Positions 52,832-60,981 of a DNA stretch of 64,000 nt are shown here, piece after piece. The DNA is from Lachnospiraceae bacterium (lineage in GTDB: Bacteria > Bacillota > Clostridia > Lachnospirales > Lachnospiraceae), in contig SVEZ01000012.1 of NCBI GenBank assembly GCA_015057115.1, forward strand, positions 44,552 through 108,551, read 5' to 3'. Position 1 is the first letter of the stretch. Each line of letters opens with the position of its first letter. Position numbers and translations under genes: made by a program. The notes under the pieces are model-generated. The model worked only from the letters and a program-made list of their open reading frames with translations, was not told the origin of the DNA and did no database searches.

Positions 52832-52937
52832 TGAAACTTCTATTTTCAAATGATTTTGGCTGTGTTATATTTACAATGGGCAAAGCGATAGGACATCAAA
52901 CCTAAACGCCAAGCCCATTTCTTTTGCAAAAGAATAC

Positions 52938-52997
52938 CGGCAGATTTAAGCGTCAGCTTATGACTTCGATTGAGGTCATGGGTCTGCCGCTTTTTTA
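52938..52997 (+). terminator. Hairpin with T-run before the DUF5688 gene
   Basis: CGGCAGA (52938-52944) pairs with TCTGCCG (52983-52989), with an inner ATGAC/GTCAT stem, followed by CTTTTTT. Contains GCGTCAGC, also found in the terminator at 54159. Confidence 0.75.
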
Positions 52998-53060
52998 ATG
53001 CCATTAACCAGGCGGAGGGTGACGATCCGATGCCAATGCAAACAGAAAGGAAAATATAAT

Positions 53061-54140
53061 ATGGATTACGAAAGTTTCAAAGAGAAATTCGTAGAGGATG
53101 TGAAAGACAGACTTTACGAGCAGGGAGCCGAGGTTGATCTCTCCATTCATACAGTGAACAAGCTGAATGAAAGTTATGAGGCAATCACAGTTACACCGGA
53201 AGGTAGCAACATCGGAGTGAACATCGGGATCGACAAGTTCTACGGAGCGGTCGAAGACGGCAGACCTTATGATGAGGTTGTTGATAAGGCGGTAGATGTC
53301 ATTAATAACGGCATCAACCAGAGACCTGACTTCGATATCGAATCCTTATCTGATTATTCTCAGATGAAGGAAAAACTTGCTATGGAAGTTGTTTCTGCAG
53401 AGGCCAATAAGGAGATGCTTGAAACGGTACCTCATCAGAATATGGAGGACATGGCGGTTGTATATCGCTTTGTTTTAAGTTCTGATGACGATGGCAGGGC
53501 ATCGATCCTTGTTACCAATCAGCTGCTTGAAAACATGGGAGTTACTCCTGAACAGCTTCACGCAGATGCAATGGAGAATGCGCCTCAGATCAAGCCCGTT
53601 GAAATCAAAGGCATGAGCGAAGTTATGGCTGAGATGATGGGCGTTGAGCAGGCTGAAATGATGGGACTTTTCCCGGTAGCTCCTGAAGATGAGAAGATCT
53701 ACGTTGCTACAGTGCCTGACAAGGTACATGGCGCCGGGGTTCTTGCTTATCAGAACTTTATGGACCAGGCTGCTGAAAGAGCCGGTGGTGACTTCTTCAT
53801 TTTACCTTCGAGCATCCATGAGGTTCTGATCGTTCCTGACAATGGAGAGATGGGCTTAAAGGATCTTGAGGCTATGGTAAAGGAAGTCAATGCTACGCAG
53901 GTTGCTCCTGCCGATAAGCTTACCGATAGTGTTTACCACTATGACAGTAAGGACAAGATCTTTGAGCTTGGTGAAAAGTTCGTACAGCGCCAGGCGGAAA
54001 AGGAAGCGGAGCATGCTGAGGAGAAAGGCGAGAAATCTGTTCTTGGTGATCTCAAAGCTAAGAAGGAGGAAGTAGCCAAGACTCCTAAAAAGGAAACTGT
54101 TGATAAGGGTGCCAAAGCTAAGGGTGGCGAAGCGCTCTAA
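53061..54140 (+). CDS. DUF5688-like conjugative-element protein
   Basis: 359 residues from the ATG at 53061. Recalls DUF5688 proteins of Lachnospiraceae mobile elements: YESFKEKFVEDVKDRLYEQG at the N-terminus, NKLNESYEAITVTPEG, then ILVTNQLLENMGVTPEQLHA and FFILPSSIHEVLIVPD. The C-terminal ~60 residues are charged (Lys/Glu-rich). No catalytic motif. Stands alone between two terminator hairpins. Confidence 0.75.
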   Translation: MDYESFKEKFVEDVKDRLYEQGAEVDLSIHTVNKLNESYEAITVTPEGSNIGVNIGIDKFYGAVEDGRPYDEVVDKAVDVINNGINQRPDFDIESLSDYSQMKEKLAMEVVSAEANKEMLETVPHQNMEDMAVVYRFVLSSDDDGRASILVTNQLLENMGVTPEQLHADAMENAPQIKPVEIKGMSEVMAEMMGVEQAEMMGLFPVAPEDEKIYVATVPDKVHGAGVLAYQNFMDQAAERAGGDFFILPSSIHEVLIVPDNGEMGLKDLEAMVKEVNATQVAPADKLTDSVYHYDSKDKIFELGEKFVQRQAEKEAEHAEEKGEKSVLGDLKAKKEEVAKTPKKETVDKGAKAKGGEAL

Positions 54141-54158
54141 TCATATCATGATGAATAA

Positions 54159-54200
54159 GGCGTCAGCCGGAGGTTACGACCTCCGGTCTGGCGCTTTTTC
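54159..54200 (+). terminator. Terminator after the DUF5688 gene
   Basis: GCGTCAGCCGGAGGT-TACG-ACCTCCGGTCTGGCGC (one bulge, one G-U) followed by T5. Confidence 0.9.
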
Positions 54201-54222
54201 TATTGCATAGGAGGTAATCAAA

Positions 54223-54420
54223 ATGTCAGCACATTACAACGTATTAGGAGCTATGGGCAGTAACAGCACTCCCGTAGTGGGAAGAACAGAACCAATAGCT
54301 CATCCTCAAAACTGTAAACACGAGTGCCCTTATGGGTATAACAAAGCATTCTGTTTCCCTTGTTACGCCAAAATCATGAAGGAGCATAGGGCGGCAAAGA
54401 ACAAGGTAAAGGAAGCGTGA
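54223..54420 (+). CDS. Small Cys-rich conjugative-element protein
   Basis: 65 residues. CKHECPYGYNKAFCFPCY holds four cysteines and a His in a zinc-ribbon-like spacing. ATAGGAGGTAATCAAA precedes the ATG. It ends 4 bases before the replication initiator start and probably is cotranscribed. Function unknown. Confidence 0.7.
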   Translation: MSAHYNVLGAMGSNSTPVVGRTEPIAHPQNCKHECPYGYNKAFCFPCYAKIMKEHRAAKNKVKEA

Positions 54421-54424
54421 TGTT

Positions 54425-55294
54425 ATGGTTTTTGACTACTTTTATGAGGAGCAGTCAGAAAGCTATTCGTTTTACAGGATTCCTAAGATGCTTTTTACTG
54501 AAGAGATATTTGAAGCACTGTCAACGGATGCAAAGGTCTTGTACGGCCTTCTTTTGGATAGGATCAGTTTATCCAGGGAAAACGGCTGGCTAGATGATGC
54601 AGGGCGAGTCTATGTCTATTACACGATAAAAAGCGTTAAGAAGTCTTTGAGGTGTGCAAATACAAAGGCTTGCGGATTGTTAAGAGAGCTTGATGAGTTT
54701 GGTCTTATTGAACGCAAAAAGCAAGGGCTGGGTAAACCGACCATTATCTATGTGAAGGATTTTACCCGATTCCGAAAAGCAGAACTCTTGGATTCTGAAA
54801 AGCAGAACTCTGTAATTCTGCATACCGGAACTCTGGACAATCGCATATCGGAATCTAATAAGACTGAGATTAATAATACTGAGAGTAATAAGACTAATCC
54901 TATCCTATCCGGAGTAGATAAGGATATGGATGAGAGAGCTTCATATCGTACATATCTTAACGCTCAGCTTGATATGGATATCATGCATGAGCGGTATCCA
55001 TATGACCGGGAGACTTTGGATGCAATCATGAATCTTATGCTTGATGTTATCTGTTCTAAGAGAAAGACTATCCGCATTGCAGGAGATGATAAACCTGTGA
55101 ATGTGGTGAAATCACAGTTTTTAAAGATCAATTCTATGCATCTTGAGTATGTTATGGACTGTATGAAGAAGAATCCTGCCAAGGTGCGAAATATCAAGCA
55201 ATACTTATTGGCTGCCATATACAATGCGCCGCTTACTATGCAAAGTTACTATCAGGCCTGGGTCAACAATGACATGGCGGAAGGCCGTATATAA
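54425..55294 (+). CDS. repA: Replication initiator, RepA_N type
   Basis: 289 residues. N-terminal RepA_N-like winged helix: SFYRIPKMLFTEEIFEALST, then DAKVLYGLLLDRISLSRENGW and YYTIKSVKKSLRCANTKACG. The C-terminal part resembles the DnaD-like helical region (HLEYVMDCMKKNPAKVRNIK). It would start autonomous replication of the excised element. AAGGAAGCGTGATGTT precedes the ATG. Confidence 0.88.
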   Translation: MVFDYFYEEQSESYSFYRIPKMLFTEEIFEALSTDAKVLYGLLLDRISLSRENGWLDDAGRVYVYYTIKSVKKSLRCANTKACGLLRELDEFGLIERKKQGLGKPTIIYVKDFTRFRKAELLDSEKQNSVILHTGTLDNRISESNKTEINNTESNKTNPILSGVDKDMDERASYRTYLNAQLDMDIMHERYPYDRETLDAIMNLMLDVICSKRKTIRIAGDDKPVNVVKSQFLKINSMHLEYVMDCMKKNPAKVRNIKQYLLAAIYNAPLTMQSYYQAWVNNDMAEGRI

Positions 55295-55309
55295 CGGAGG
55301 ATTTATGAC

Positions 55310-55720
55310 ATGGAAACATTAGATATTAAAATCGCACTGGATCCACTTAATGACGGAGCAGTGTTAAGGGAATTTAAAATCAAACGCAAGGATGAAGGGG
55401 CACTTATCATTGCCACCAACGGTGAGTCGCGAATTGTCGATGCACAGGAGGCTCAGGGCATCCTCGACAAGCTTAATGAAGTTGGACATGGTGAGTACAT
55501 GGGTAAGAGCGACTACATTGCCATGATGAATGCTAACAAGATCATTAATCTGAGTGGCGGAAAGTGCTTCATTGGATCGGTCATCATTATGAAGTTTGAT
55601 GGACACGGACTTTCAATGCTTGTGGGAGATAAGTTTGAAAAGGCTGCCACAGAGTTCAAAAGCCGATTGATTACCATTGTTTGTGAAGGACAGGAATTTT
55701 CGGCTTATGAGCTTATCTAA
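55310..55720 (+). CDS. Uncharacterised element protein
   Basis: 136 residues. Starts METLDIKIALDPLNDGAVLREF and contains SDYIAMMNANKIINLSGGKC and GSVIIMKFDGHGLSML. No known catalytic motif and no signal. AACGGAGGATTTATGAC precedes the ATG. Sits between the initiator and pcfB. I do not recognise the family. Confidence 0.7.
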   Translation: METLDIKIALDPLNDGAVLREFKIKRKDEGALIIATNGESRIVDAQEAQGILDKLNEVGHGEYMGKSDYIAMMNANKIINLSGGKCFIGSVIIMKFDGHGLSMLVGDKFEKAATEFKSRLITIVCEGQEFSAYELI

Positions 55721-55754
55721 GGAGCATTTATCTTAATAGAAAGGAAGTGATGAA

Positions 55755-56255
55755 GTGCAGGAAGAAGTTGAAAACAAATCAGTACGGTTGGCGATTCAGA
55801 CCGGTAAAGTCACTTTAAGGACTCTGCTACGTGGTTTGCGTGCCTGGTATCGTCATCATGAGCGAAAGAAGGATGTTGCGCGAATGGCAGGCGATACTGT
55901 GAAAGGAAAGCAATCCGTGAAGGAACTGATTAGTCAGGGACAAGGAGTGTCCAGTATGGAAATCGGGGACTCCGGGATTCGTGATTTTAAGAAGATTGCC
56001 AACAAGTACGGGGTGGATTTTGCCATTGTGAAAGACAAGAACGAAACCCCACCTAAGTATACTGTTTTCTTCAAGGCCAGAGACGCTGATGCTATCACTC
56101 AGGTTTTGAAAGAGTATTCCGATAAGCAAGTGAAGCGTAAGAAAGCAGCTGAAAAGGAACGTCCGAGCATTCTTCAGAAGCTTAAGAAATTCAAGGAAAA
56201 AGTTGCTTCCATGCCCCGTAAGAGTAAGGAAAAGCGAAAGGAGATGGAGCGATGA
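55755..56255 (+). CDS. pcfB: PcfB-like conjugation protein (DUF3801)
   Basis: 166 residues with a GTG start (AAGGAAGTGATGAA upstream). PcfB-type: LAIQTGKVTLRTLLRGLRAW near the start, then GDTVKGKQSVKELISQGQG and IRDFKKIANKYGVDFAIVKD, with a Lys-rich C-terminus. In pCF10 PcfB works with the coupling protein PcfC and relaxase, and here virD4 follows with a 4-base overlap. Confidence 0.85.
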   Translation: MQEEVENKSVRLAIQTGKVTLRTLLRGLRAWYRHHERKKDVARMAGDTVKGKQSVKELISQGQGVSSMEIGDSGIRDFKKIANKYGVDFAIVKDKNETPPKYTVFFKARDADAITQVLKEYSDKQVKRKKAAEKERPSILQKLKKFKEKVASMPRKSKEKRKEMER

Positions 56256-56806
56256 AAAAGAAGAATTTTAAAAAGCTTATTATCTTGAATATTCCTTATG
56301 TTCTGATAGGGCTTGTGGCAACCAACGTTGGAGAGGCTTTTCGAATTGCCGGAGGAACGAATGCATCTGAAAAGGTGCAGAGTGTAGTGCTTGATGGTTG
56401 CTTTGGAACGGCATTTGCCAACCCATTGCCCAGCTTTCATCCTATTGATTTATTAGTAGGACTTGCGATTGGCGGGATCTTACGACTTGCTGTTTACATC
56501 AAAAGCAAGAATGCCAAGAAGTTTCGCCACAATCAGGAATATGGATCTGCCAGATGGGGGAAACATGAGGACATAGAGCCATACATGGACCCGGTCTTTC
56601 AGAACAATGTGATTCTTTCGCAGACTGAGAGAATTACCATGAACAGCAGGCCAGCCAATCCTAAGTATGCAAGGAATAAGAATACGCTTTGTGTCGGCGG
56701 TAGTGGTTCCGGTAAGACGAGGTTTTTTATCAAGCCGAACATATTGCAGATGCACAGCTCTTATGTAGTGACTGATCCGAAAGGTTACTTTTGGATAGGA
56801 CAATAG
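56252..56806 (+). pseudogene. virD4: VirD4-type coupling protein, truncated after Walker A
   Basis: 184 codons. Two N-terminal membrane segments (LIILNIPYVLIGLVAT and LLVGLAIGGILRLAVYI), then the conserved GSARWGKHEDIEPYMDP and Walker A GGSGSGKT (residues 149-156), HSSYVVTDPKG, after which the sequence departs from the family (which continues with T-x-L-x-E) and stops within seven codons. Full proteins have about 600 residues; the Walker B and C-terminal parts are missing and no continuation was found in this window. The break coincides with the start of the serine recombinase unit, so insertion is the likely cause. Confidence 0.85.
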
Positions 56807-56809
56807 TAA
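56785..56809. promoter_or_regulatory. 25-bp imperfect palindrome at the insertion boundary
   Basis: TTACTTTTG-GATAGGA-CAATAGTAA has 8 of 9 arm positions complementary and starts exactly where virD4 similarity ends. It may be the recombination site used by the serine recombinase encoded 31 bases downstream. Confidence 0.45.
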
Positions 56810-56839
56810 TATCACCTTGAAAAAAGAAAGGAGGCTCAT

Positions 56840-58900
56840 ATGAGTAAATACCAGTACACAGCCCTGTATGAACGCCTTTCAAGGGATGATGAATTGCAGG
56901 GCGAGAGCAACAGTATCACCAATCAGAAGCAGCTTTTAGAGGACTACGCTAAAAAGCACGGCTTCGATCCCGTCCGTCATTTCACCGATGATGGAATCAG
57001 CGGGACCACCTTTGACCGCAAAGGCTTTAAGGCAATGATCGAAGAGGTTCTTGAGGGGAACATATCCACGATCATCGTTAAGGACATGAGCCGTTTCGGT
57101 CGTGACTATCTGAAAGTCGGTTACTACACCGAGATCATGTTTGTCGAGAAAGGTGTCCGCTTCATCGCTGTTAATAATAACATAGACAGCGCAAATCAGA
57201 CAGACTCAGATTTTACCCCGTTCTTGAACATCATGAACGAATGGTATGCCAGGGACTCAAGCAGAAAGATCAGTGCGGTATTTACCGACCGTATGGAGCG
57301 TGGACTGCGTTGTAGCGGTGCCATCCCCTACGGGTATTACCGCAAGCCGGATGATAAGCAGACTCTGTATGTTGATGAAGAGGCGGCAAAGGTTGTAAGA
57401 CGTATCTTTGACATGGTTGTGCAGGGATATTCCTATAACGAGATTATCCGCATCTTTCACGATGAGAAGATCCTTATTCCGGCAGAATACGAGAGAATAC
57501 ACTCACCATCTGATTGCAGACATAATCCCGTGCCGGATCCCTATATGTGGAACTCAACAACATTGGGATATATCATCCACCGGCAGGAATACTTGGGGCA
57601 TACGGTACTTAAGAAATCAAAGGGAATATCGTATAAATCCAAGAAGAGAGTGAATGTGGCTGCTGAGGATCAGATGGTTTTTAAGAATACACATGAACCG
57701 ATAATTGACGAGGAAACTTGGAAGCTTGCCAATAAGATAAAAGCTCGCAAGAAGAAAACACCATATGCCGAGGATCCGTTTAATCTTACCGGATTGCTAT
57801 ATTGTGCCGATTGCGGATCAAAGCTGATCCGTCATGATGCACAGCCGACCACACGGGAAAAGATGGATTCAGATCGGGCGTATTGTTGTGGGATGTACCG
57901 TAAGGGAGTCAACAAGGTTTGTACCATGCATTACGTTAAGCGAAACGATATGCTTGAACTGATCCGCAAGGCAATACAGAGAGCAAGCAAGTATTCGATA
58001 ACTAACGAGCAGGAATTCAGAGAAAAGATCATGGCAGAGTTATCGGTCAAGCAGGAGCTTGATGATTCGGAGAATGAAGAAAAACGTACATCTGCCGAGA
58101 ACAGGATGCAGGAGCTTGATGTTCTGATAGGCAAGCTGTATGAAACATATGCCATGGAGAAGATAGCACCGAAGCAGTATGAGCGCCTTATGAGCCAATA
58201 TAACGCTGAATATGAGGAGCTTGAAGCATTGGTGGCTGAGTTATCGCCCAGAACGGAGGAGTGCGATCCCAAGTCTGATATGGAGTCGTTTATCACCCTT
58301 GCAAAGAAATATGCGGACTTTGAGGAACTTACACCATTGATGGTCAGTGAGTTTATCGACAAGATCATCGTACACGAATCCAACGGGATCCGTGGTTTTG
58401 GCAGAAAGCAGAAGATAGAGATCTATTTCAACTTCATTGGTCAGTTTATCCCACCGATCCCCGAAGAGGAGATACGGGAGGAAGCCAAGAAGCAGGCAGC
58501 CATCCAAGCTGAGAAGAACCGGATCCGTGCCGAGAAGAGAAAGGCTACGCTTGTCAGATATAACGCCAAAAGGGAAAAGAGGCTTGAAGAACTCAGGCTT
58601 GCTGCTGAATCCGGAGATCCCGAGGCGAAGGCGCAGTATGAGGAGCATTGCAGGAAAGAAGAGGAAAAGCGGGAGCGAAGCAAAGCATACTTCAAAGAGC
58701 GTTATCGCAGGGAACAGGAGAAATATGCGAAAACCAAGGCACTTGCAGAGCAGGGAGATCCGCAGGCTATTGAACTGTTGGCAGAGTATGACCGCAGGAT
58801 AGCGTACCGGAAGAAACGTGTGAGTGAGCAGGGAAAGGCAAAGCGCAGAGCCGAAAAAGAGGTGCGTGCAAATATGACGTTAATTACCGCCAATGCATAA
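56840..58900 (+). CDS. Large serine recombinase (TndX/TnpX type)
   Basis: 686 residues. N-terminal catalytic domain with nucleophile Ser14 (YERLSRDDE), NQKQLLEDYAKKHGF, VKDMSRFGRDYLKVGYY; recombinase domain with GYYRKPDDKQ and YNEIIRIFHDE; zinc-ribbon with LLYCADCGSKL and a later C-x-M-H; a long coiled coil (about 400-490) and a C-terminal DUF4368-like segment (KIEIYFNFIGQF). A Lys/Arg/Glu-rich helical tail of about 130 residues follows. Such enzymes excise and integrate Tn4451/Tn5397-like elements. AAAGAAAGGAGGCTCAT precedes the ATG. Confidence 0.93.
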   Translation: MSKYQYTALYERLSRDDELQGESNSITNQKQLLEDYAKKHGFDPVRHFTDDGISGTTFDRKGFKAMIEEVLEGNISTIIVKDMSRFGRDYLKVGYYTEIMFVEKGVRFIAVNNNIDSANQTDSDFTPFLNIMNEWYARDSSRKISAVFTDRMERGLRCSGAIPYGYYRKPDDKQTLYVDEEAAKVVRRIFDMVVQGYSYNEIIRIFHDEKILIPAEYERIHSPSDCRHNPVPDPYMWNSTTLGYIIHRQEYLGHTVLKKSKGISYKSKKRVNVAAEDQMVFKNTHEPIIDEETWKLANKIKARKKKTPYAEDPFNLTGLLYCADCGSKLIRHDAQPTTREKMDSDRAYCCGMYRKGVNKVCTMHYVKRNDMLELIRKAIQRASKYSITNEQEFREKIMAELSVKQELDDSENEEKRTSAENRMQELDVLIGKLYETYAMEKIAPKQYERLMSQYNAEYEELEALVAELSPRTEECDPKSDMESFITLAKKYADFEELTPLMVSEFIDKIIVHESNGIRGFGRKQKIEIYFNFIGQFIPPIPEEEIREEAKKQAAIQAEKNRIRAEKRKATLVRYNAKREKRLEELRLAAESGDPEAKAQYEEHCRKEEEKRERSKAYFKERYRREQEKYAKTKALAEQGDPQAIELLAEYDRRIAYRKKRVSEQGKAKRRAEKEVRANMTLITANA

Positions 58901-59231
58901 CCTTACAATAGGGCAGGTGGGGAAATATCCAAAGAGCATAATGCAGTTTCTTTTCATCCGATAACTATCGTATGAATTGAAAGAAAAAAGGCATCCAAAG
59001 AGATCAGTAGAGATACAGATCCCCGAGGGTGCCTTTGTGGATATGTACACGGAACTTCAGAGGGATGACGAGCCACACGATCAGCTGGCATCTAGGATGA
59101 TATGGATCGATTCTAAAATAATTTATTTCCTGGTTAAGATTTTGTTATTGGATGTCGATATAGAGATTGGAGGAGTGTATTCTCCATCTTTTGCTGTACG
59201 AAAAACAGCAAATGTGTTTACAAGGAGGTAA
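58901..59231. other. Recombinase-cargo junction with phage-gene fragment
   Basis: Contains an 84-codon frame (58977-59231) whose middle (GAFVDMYTELQRDDEPHDQLA) matches the tail-chaperone-like fragment at 51585-51668 over 33 bp. The flanking codons look random, so no functional gene is called. AATGTGTTTACAAGGAGG at the right end resembles the sequence before cargo protein A. Confidence 0.5.
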
Positions 59232-59237
59232 ATGCTT

Positions 59238-59912
59238 ATGTCAAGGATTACAGATTATTCGTTCTTATTCGATCAGATGTTTGGAACCAAAAGTAATAGC
59301 GGCTTGGTGAATAATATTAAGGTTTCAAGCTTATCAAGTAGATCTACACAGGCACAGTTAAGAGCAGCGGGTATTGATACAAATAGTGCGCAGTATAAAG
59401 CGGCTATTAAGGAAATGACTAAACATCCGGGTAGTATGGGGATGTCCACTAATGTGCAGGCCATTAAAAACATAATGAATACTTATGATAAGAATGGCGA
59501 CGAAATAGATCCACATACTGGTCTGACGGGTGTCTTTGTTACGGAGGAAACTGCTGCAAAGCGAAGAAGAATCATTTCTATACCGGAAGATAGCCGTGAA
59601 GAAATATACAAGATTGTTAGGAACAATTTTGAGAAAAACAATGGTATGACAAGTGAGTCTGATACTAAGAAGGAAATATTTACTAATCTTCAAAGAAGGA
59701 CGAATAAGAATGACCGACTTGCTGCCAGCTGGACTTTATCTCAGTATGAACAGGCTTATGCAAAGGCTTTTGTTTCAGCAGCAAAAAAGGCTGATCCTAG
59801 TTGGGATTACGGAAAACCTATACCTAAAGGGGCTTTTGATGGGATGACACGTGAATCTATTGAAGCAAATATAGGAAATCTATCGAAGAAGGGATTAGAC
59901 TTAAGAGTATAA
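59238..59912 (+). CDS. Cargo cassette 2, unknown protein D
   Basis: 224 residues from the ATG at 59238 (AAGGAGG 9 bases upstream; the ATG at 59232 is too close). N-terminus MSRITDYSFLFDQMFGTKS, again without Sec signal but with Y-S-F-L-F. Then VSSLSSRSTQAQLRAAGIDT, SAQYKAAIKEMTKHPG, and IISIPEDSREEIYKIVRNNF, suggesting a compact domain. I recall a Lachnospiraceae DUF family of this look (possibly DUF3879) but am not sure. Followed by protein E 22 bases later. Confidence 0.7.
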   Translation: MSRITDYSFLFDQMFGTKSNSGLVNNIKVSSLSSRSTQAQLRAAGIDTNSAQYKAAIKEMTKHPGSMGMSTNVQAIKNIMNTYDKNGDEIDPHTGLTGVFVTEETAAKRRRIISIPEDSREEIYKIVRNNFEKNNGMTSESDTKKEIFTNLQRRTNKNDRLAASWTLSQYEQAYAKAFVSAAKKADPSWDYGKPIPKGAFDGMTRESIEANIGNLSKKGLDLRV

Positions 59913-59934
59913 TATTATTAGTGAGGTGAATGAA

Positions 59935-60423
59935 ATGAGAATAGAATCAGGAATGAATAGTGTATCTGAGCAGGAAAAATATGCCAGATTACAAAACACG
60001 GAAGCTGTTAAGAAAGCGGAAAAAATAGAAAAGCCGGAAGAATCAAGCAAGCCGGATTCGCCTAAAGTACGTATGGATGAATACGTTCCTTCAGAGCCTA
60101 TTAAGGGTATTTACAAGCCAGGAAAGGATGAAGACGGGAATCCAAAGATAGATTATATTGATCCTAAGAAGGATAATGTGCAAAAGCCTGCTAAAATGAC
60201 AACTTCGGATCCTAAAAAGAGCGAATCTACAACCACTGATACTGACAAGGTAGATAGGGAAATAGAGAAACTCAAGGAGAAGAAAGCTCGTCTTGAGCAG
60301 GAACTTCGTTCTGCAGACGATTCCAAGAAAGAGGAATTGGAGAGACAACTTAAGCAGGTAGAAGCCGAGCTTGTACAGAAGGATAATGACAATTATAGAA
60401 GACAGAATGCAGTAATATCATAA
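59935..60423 (+). CDS. Cargo cassette 2, unknown protein E
   Basis: 162 residues. Highly charged and mostly disordered: Lys/Glu/Ser/Pro-rich up to about residue 105, then a coiled coil (IEKLKEKKARLEQELRSADD ... LERQLKQVEAEL). A segment SEPIKGIYKPGKDEDGNPKI may be a short ordered region. No signal peptide. The ATG at 59935 has GTGAGGTG upstream; a GTG at 59926 is possible. Could be a chaperone or partner of protein D (inference). Confidence 0.65.
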   Translation: MRIESGMNSVSEQEKYARLQNTEAVKKAEKIEKPEESSKPDSPKVRMDEYVPSEPIKGIYKPGKDEDGNPKIDYIDPKKDNVQKPAKMTTSDPKKSESTTTDTDKVDREIEKLKEKKARLEQELRSADDSKKEELERQLKQVEAELVQKDNDNYRRQNAVIS

Positions 60424-60467
60424 TCTCATTCGCTTTCTATAGCGGAATATGGACATATAGTAATTAT

Positions 60468-60518
60468 GAGAAGAATCGGGAGACCGGTTCTTTTCTTTTT
60501 ACCCAAAATCAGGAAGGA
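60468..60518 (+). repeat. Shared 3' cassette block, copy 2 (with terminator)
   Basis: Near-identical to 51529-51578. Terminator stem AAGAATCGG-GAGA-CCGGTTCTT followed by TTCTTTTT, then ACCCAAAATCAGGAAGGA. Confidence 0.9.
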
Positions 60519-60527
60519 GGGAATCGG

Positions 60528-60803
60528 ATGGCTGGACGGATCCAGGGAATCATCGTTGAGATCGGCGGCGATACCACCAAACTACAAACTGCCTTAAAGG
60601 GCGTAAATACGGAAATCAGGAATACGCAGAGCCAGCTGAAAGATGTCGATAAGCTCCTGAAACTTGATCCGGGGAATACGGAACTACTTGCACAGAAGCA
60701 CAGACTCCTGGGGGATGCCTTCAAGGAGATAAAAGTGGTATGCCAGACATACCCGAAAGGGAGCCTTCCCTTCCCTGCCTTCCTTCTTCCTCTTCCCCCT
60801 TAG
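60528..60803 (+). pseudogene. Phage tail tape-measure protein fragment
   Basis: 91 codons. The first ~66 residues (IQGIIVEIGGDTTKLQTALK, then INTEIRNTQSQLKDVDKLLK-like and LDPGNTELLAQK) are typical of the start of tape-measure proteins of siphoviruses in Firmicutes, which normally run to many hundred residues. After AFKEIK the frame enters an unrelated pyrimidine-rich sequence and stops. AGGAAGGAGGGAATCGG is an intact ribosome binding site. Confidence 0.7.
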
Positions 60804-60960
60804 AAAGAAAAACGAAAAGAAAGAAGCAAAGAAAAGATAAAAGAAAGATATACCCCTATTATCATCATCCATCCTATCCTATCCCATCCGTCCGTCTTCC
60901 GTCGGGGAACGGCTGCGCACGTTCCCCTAAGAGGAAGACGGGATATACGCGCGCGTGCGC
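60762..60960. other. Polypyrimidine/polypurine tract and GC hairpins
   Basis: A C/T-rich stretch (about 60762-60801) is followed directly by an A/G-rich one (60802-60851). Then CCGTCTTCC (60892-60900) pairs with GGAAGACGG (60933-60941), enclosing GGGGAACG/CGTTCCCC (60904-60927), and alternating CG follows (60947-60960). No gene. Confidence 0.6.
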
Positions 60961-60981
60961 GAGAAAGGAGCCAAACAGAGA

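Noticed and set aside
58437..58802. Basic 121-codon frame inside the recombinase 3' end
   Set aside because: Shadow of the Lys/Glu-rich recombinase tail in another frame; no start signals.
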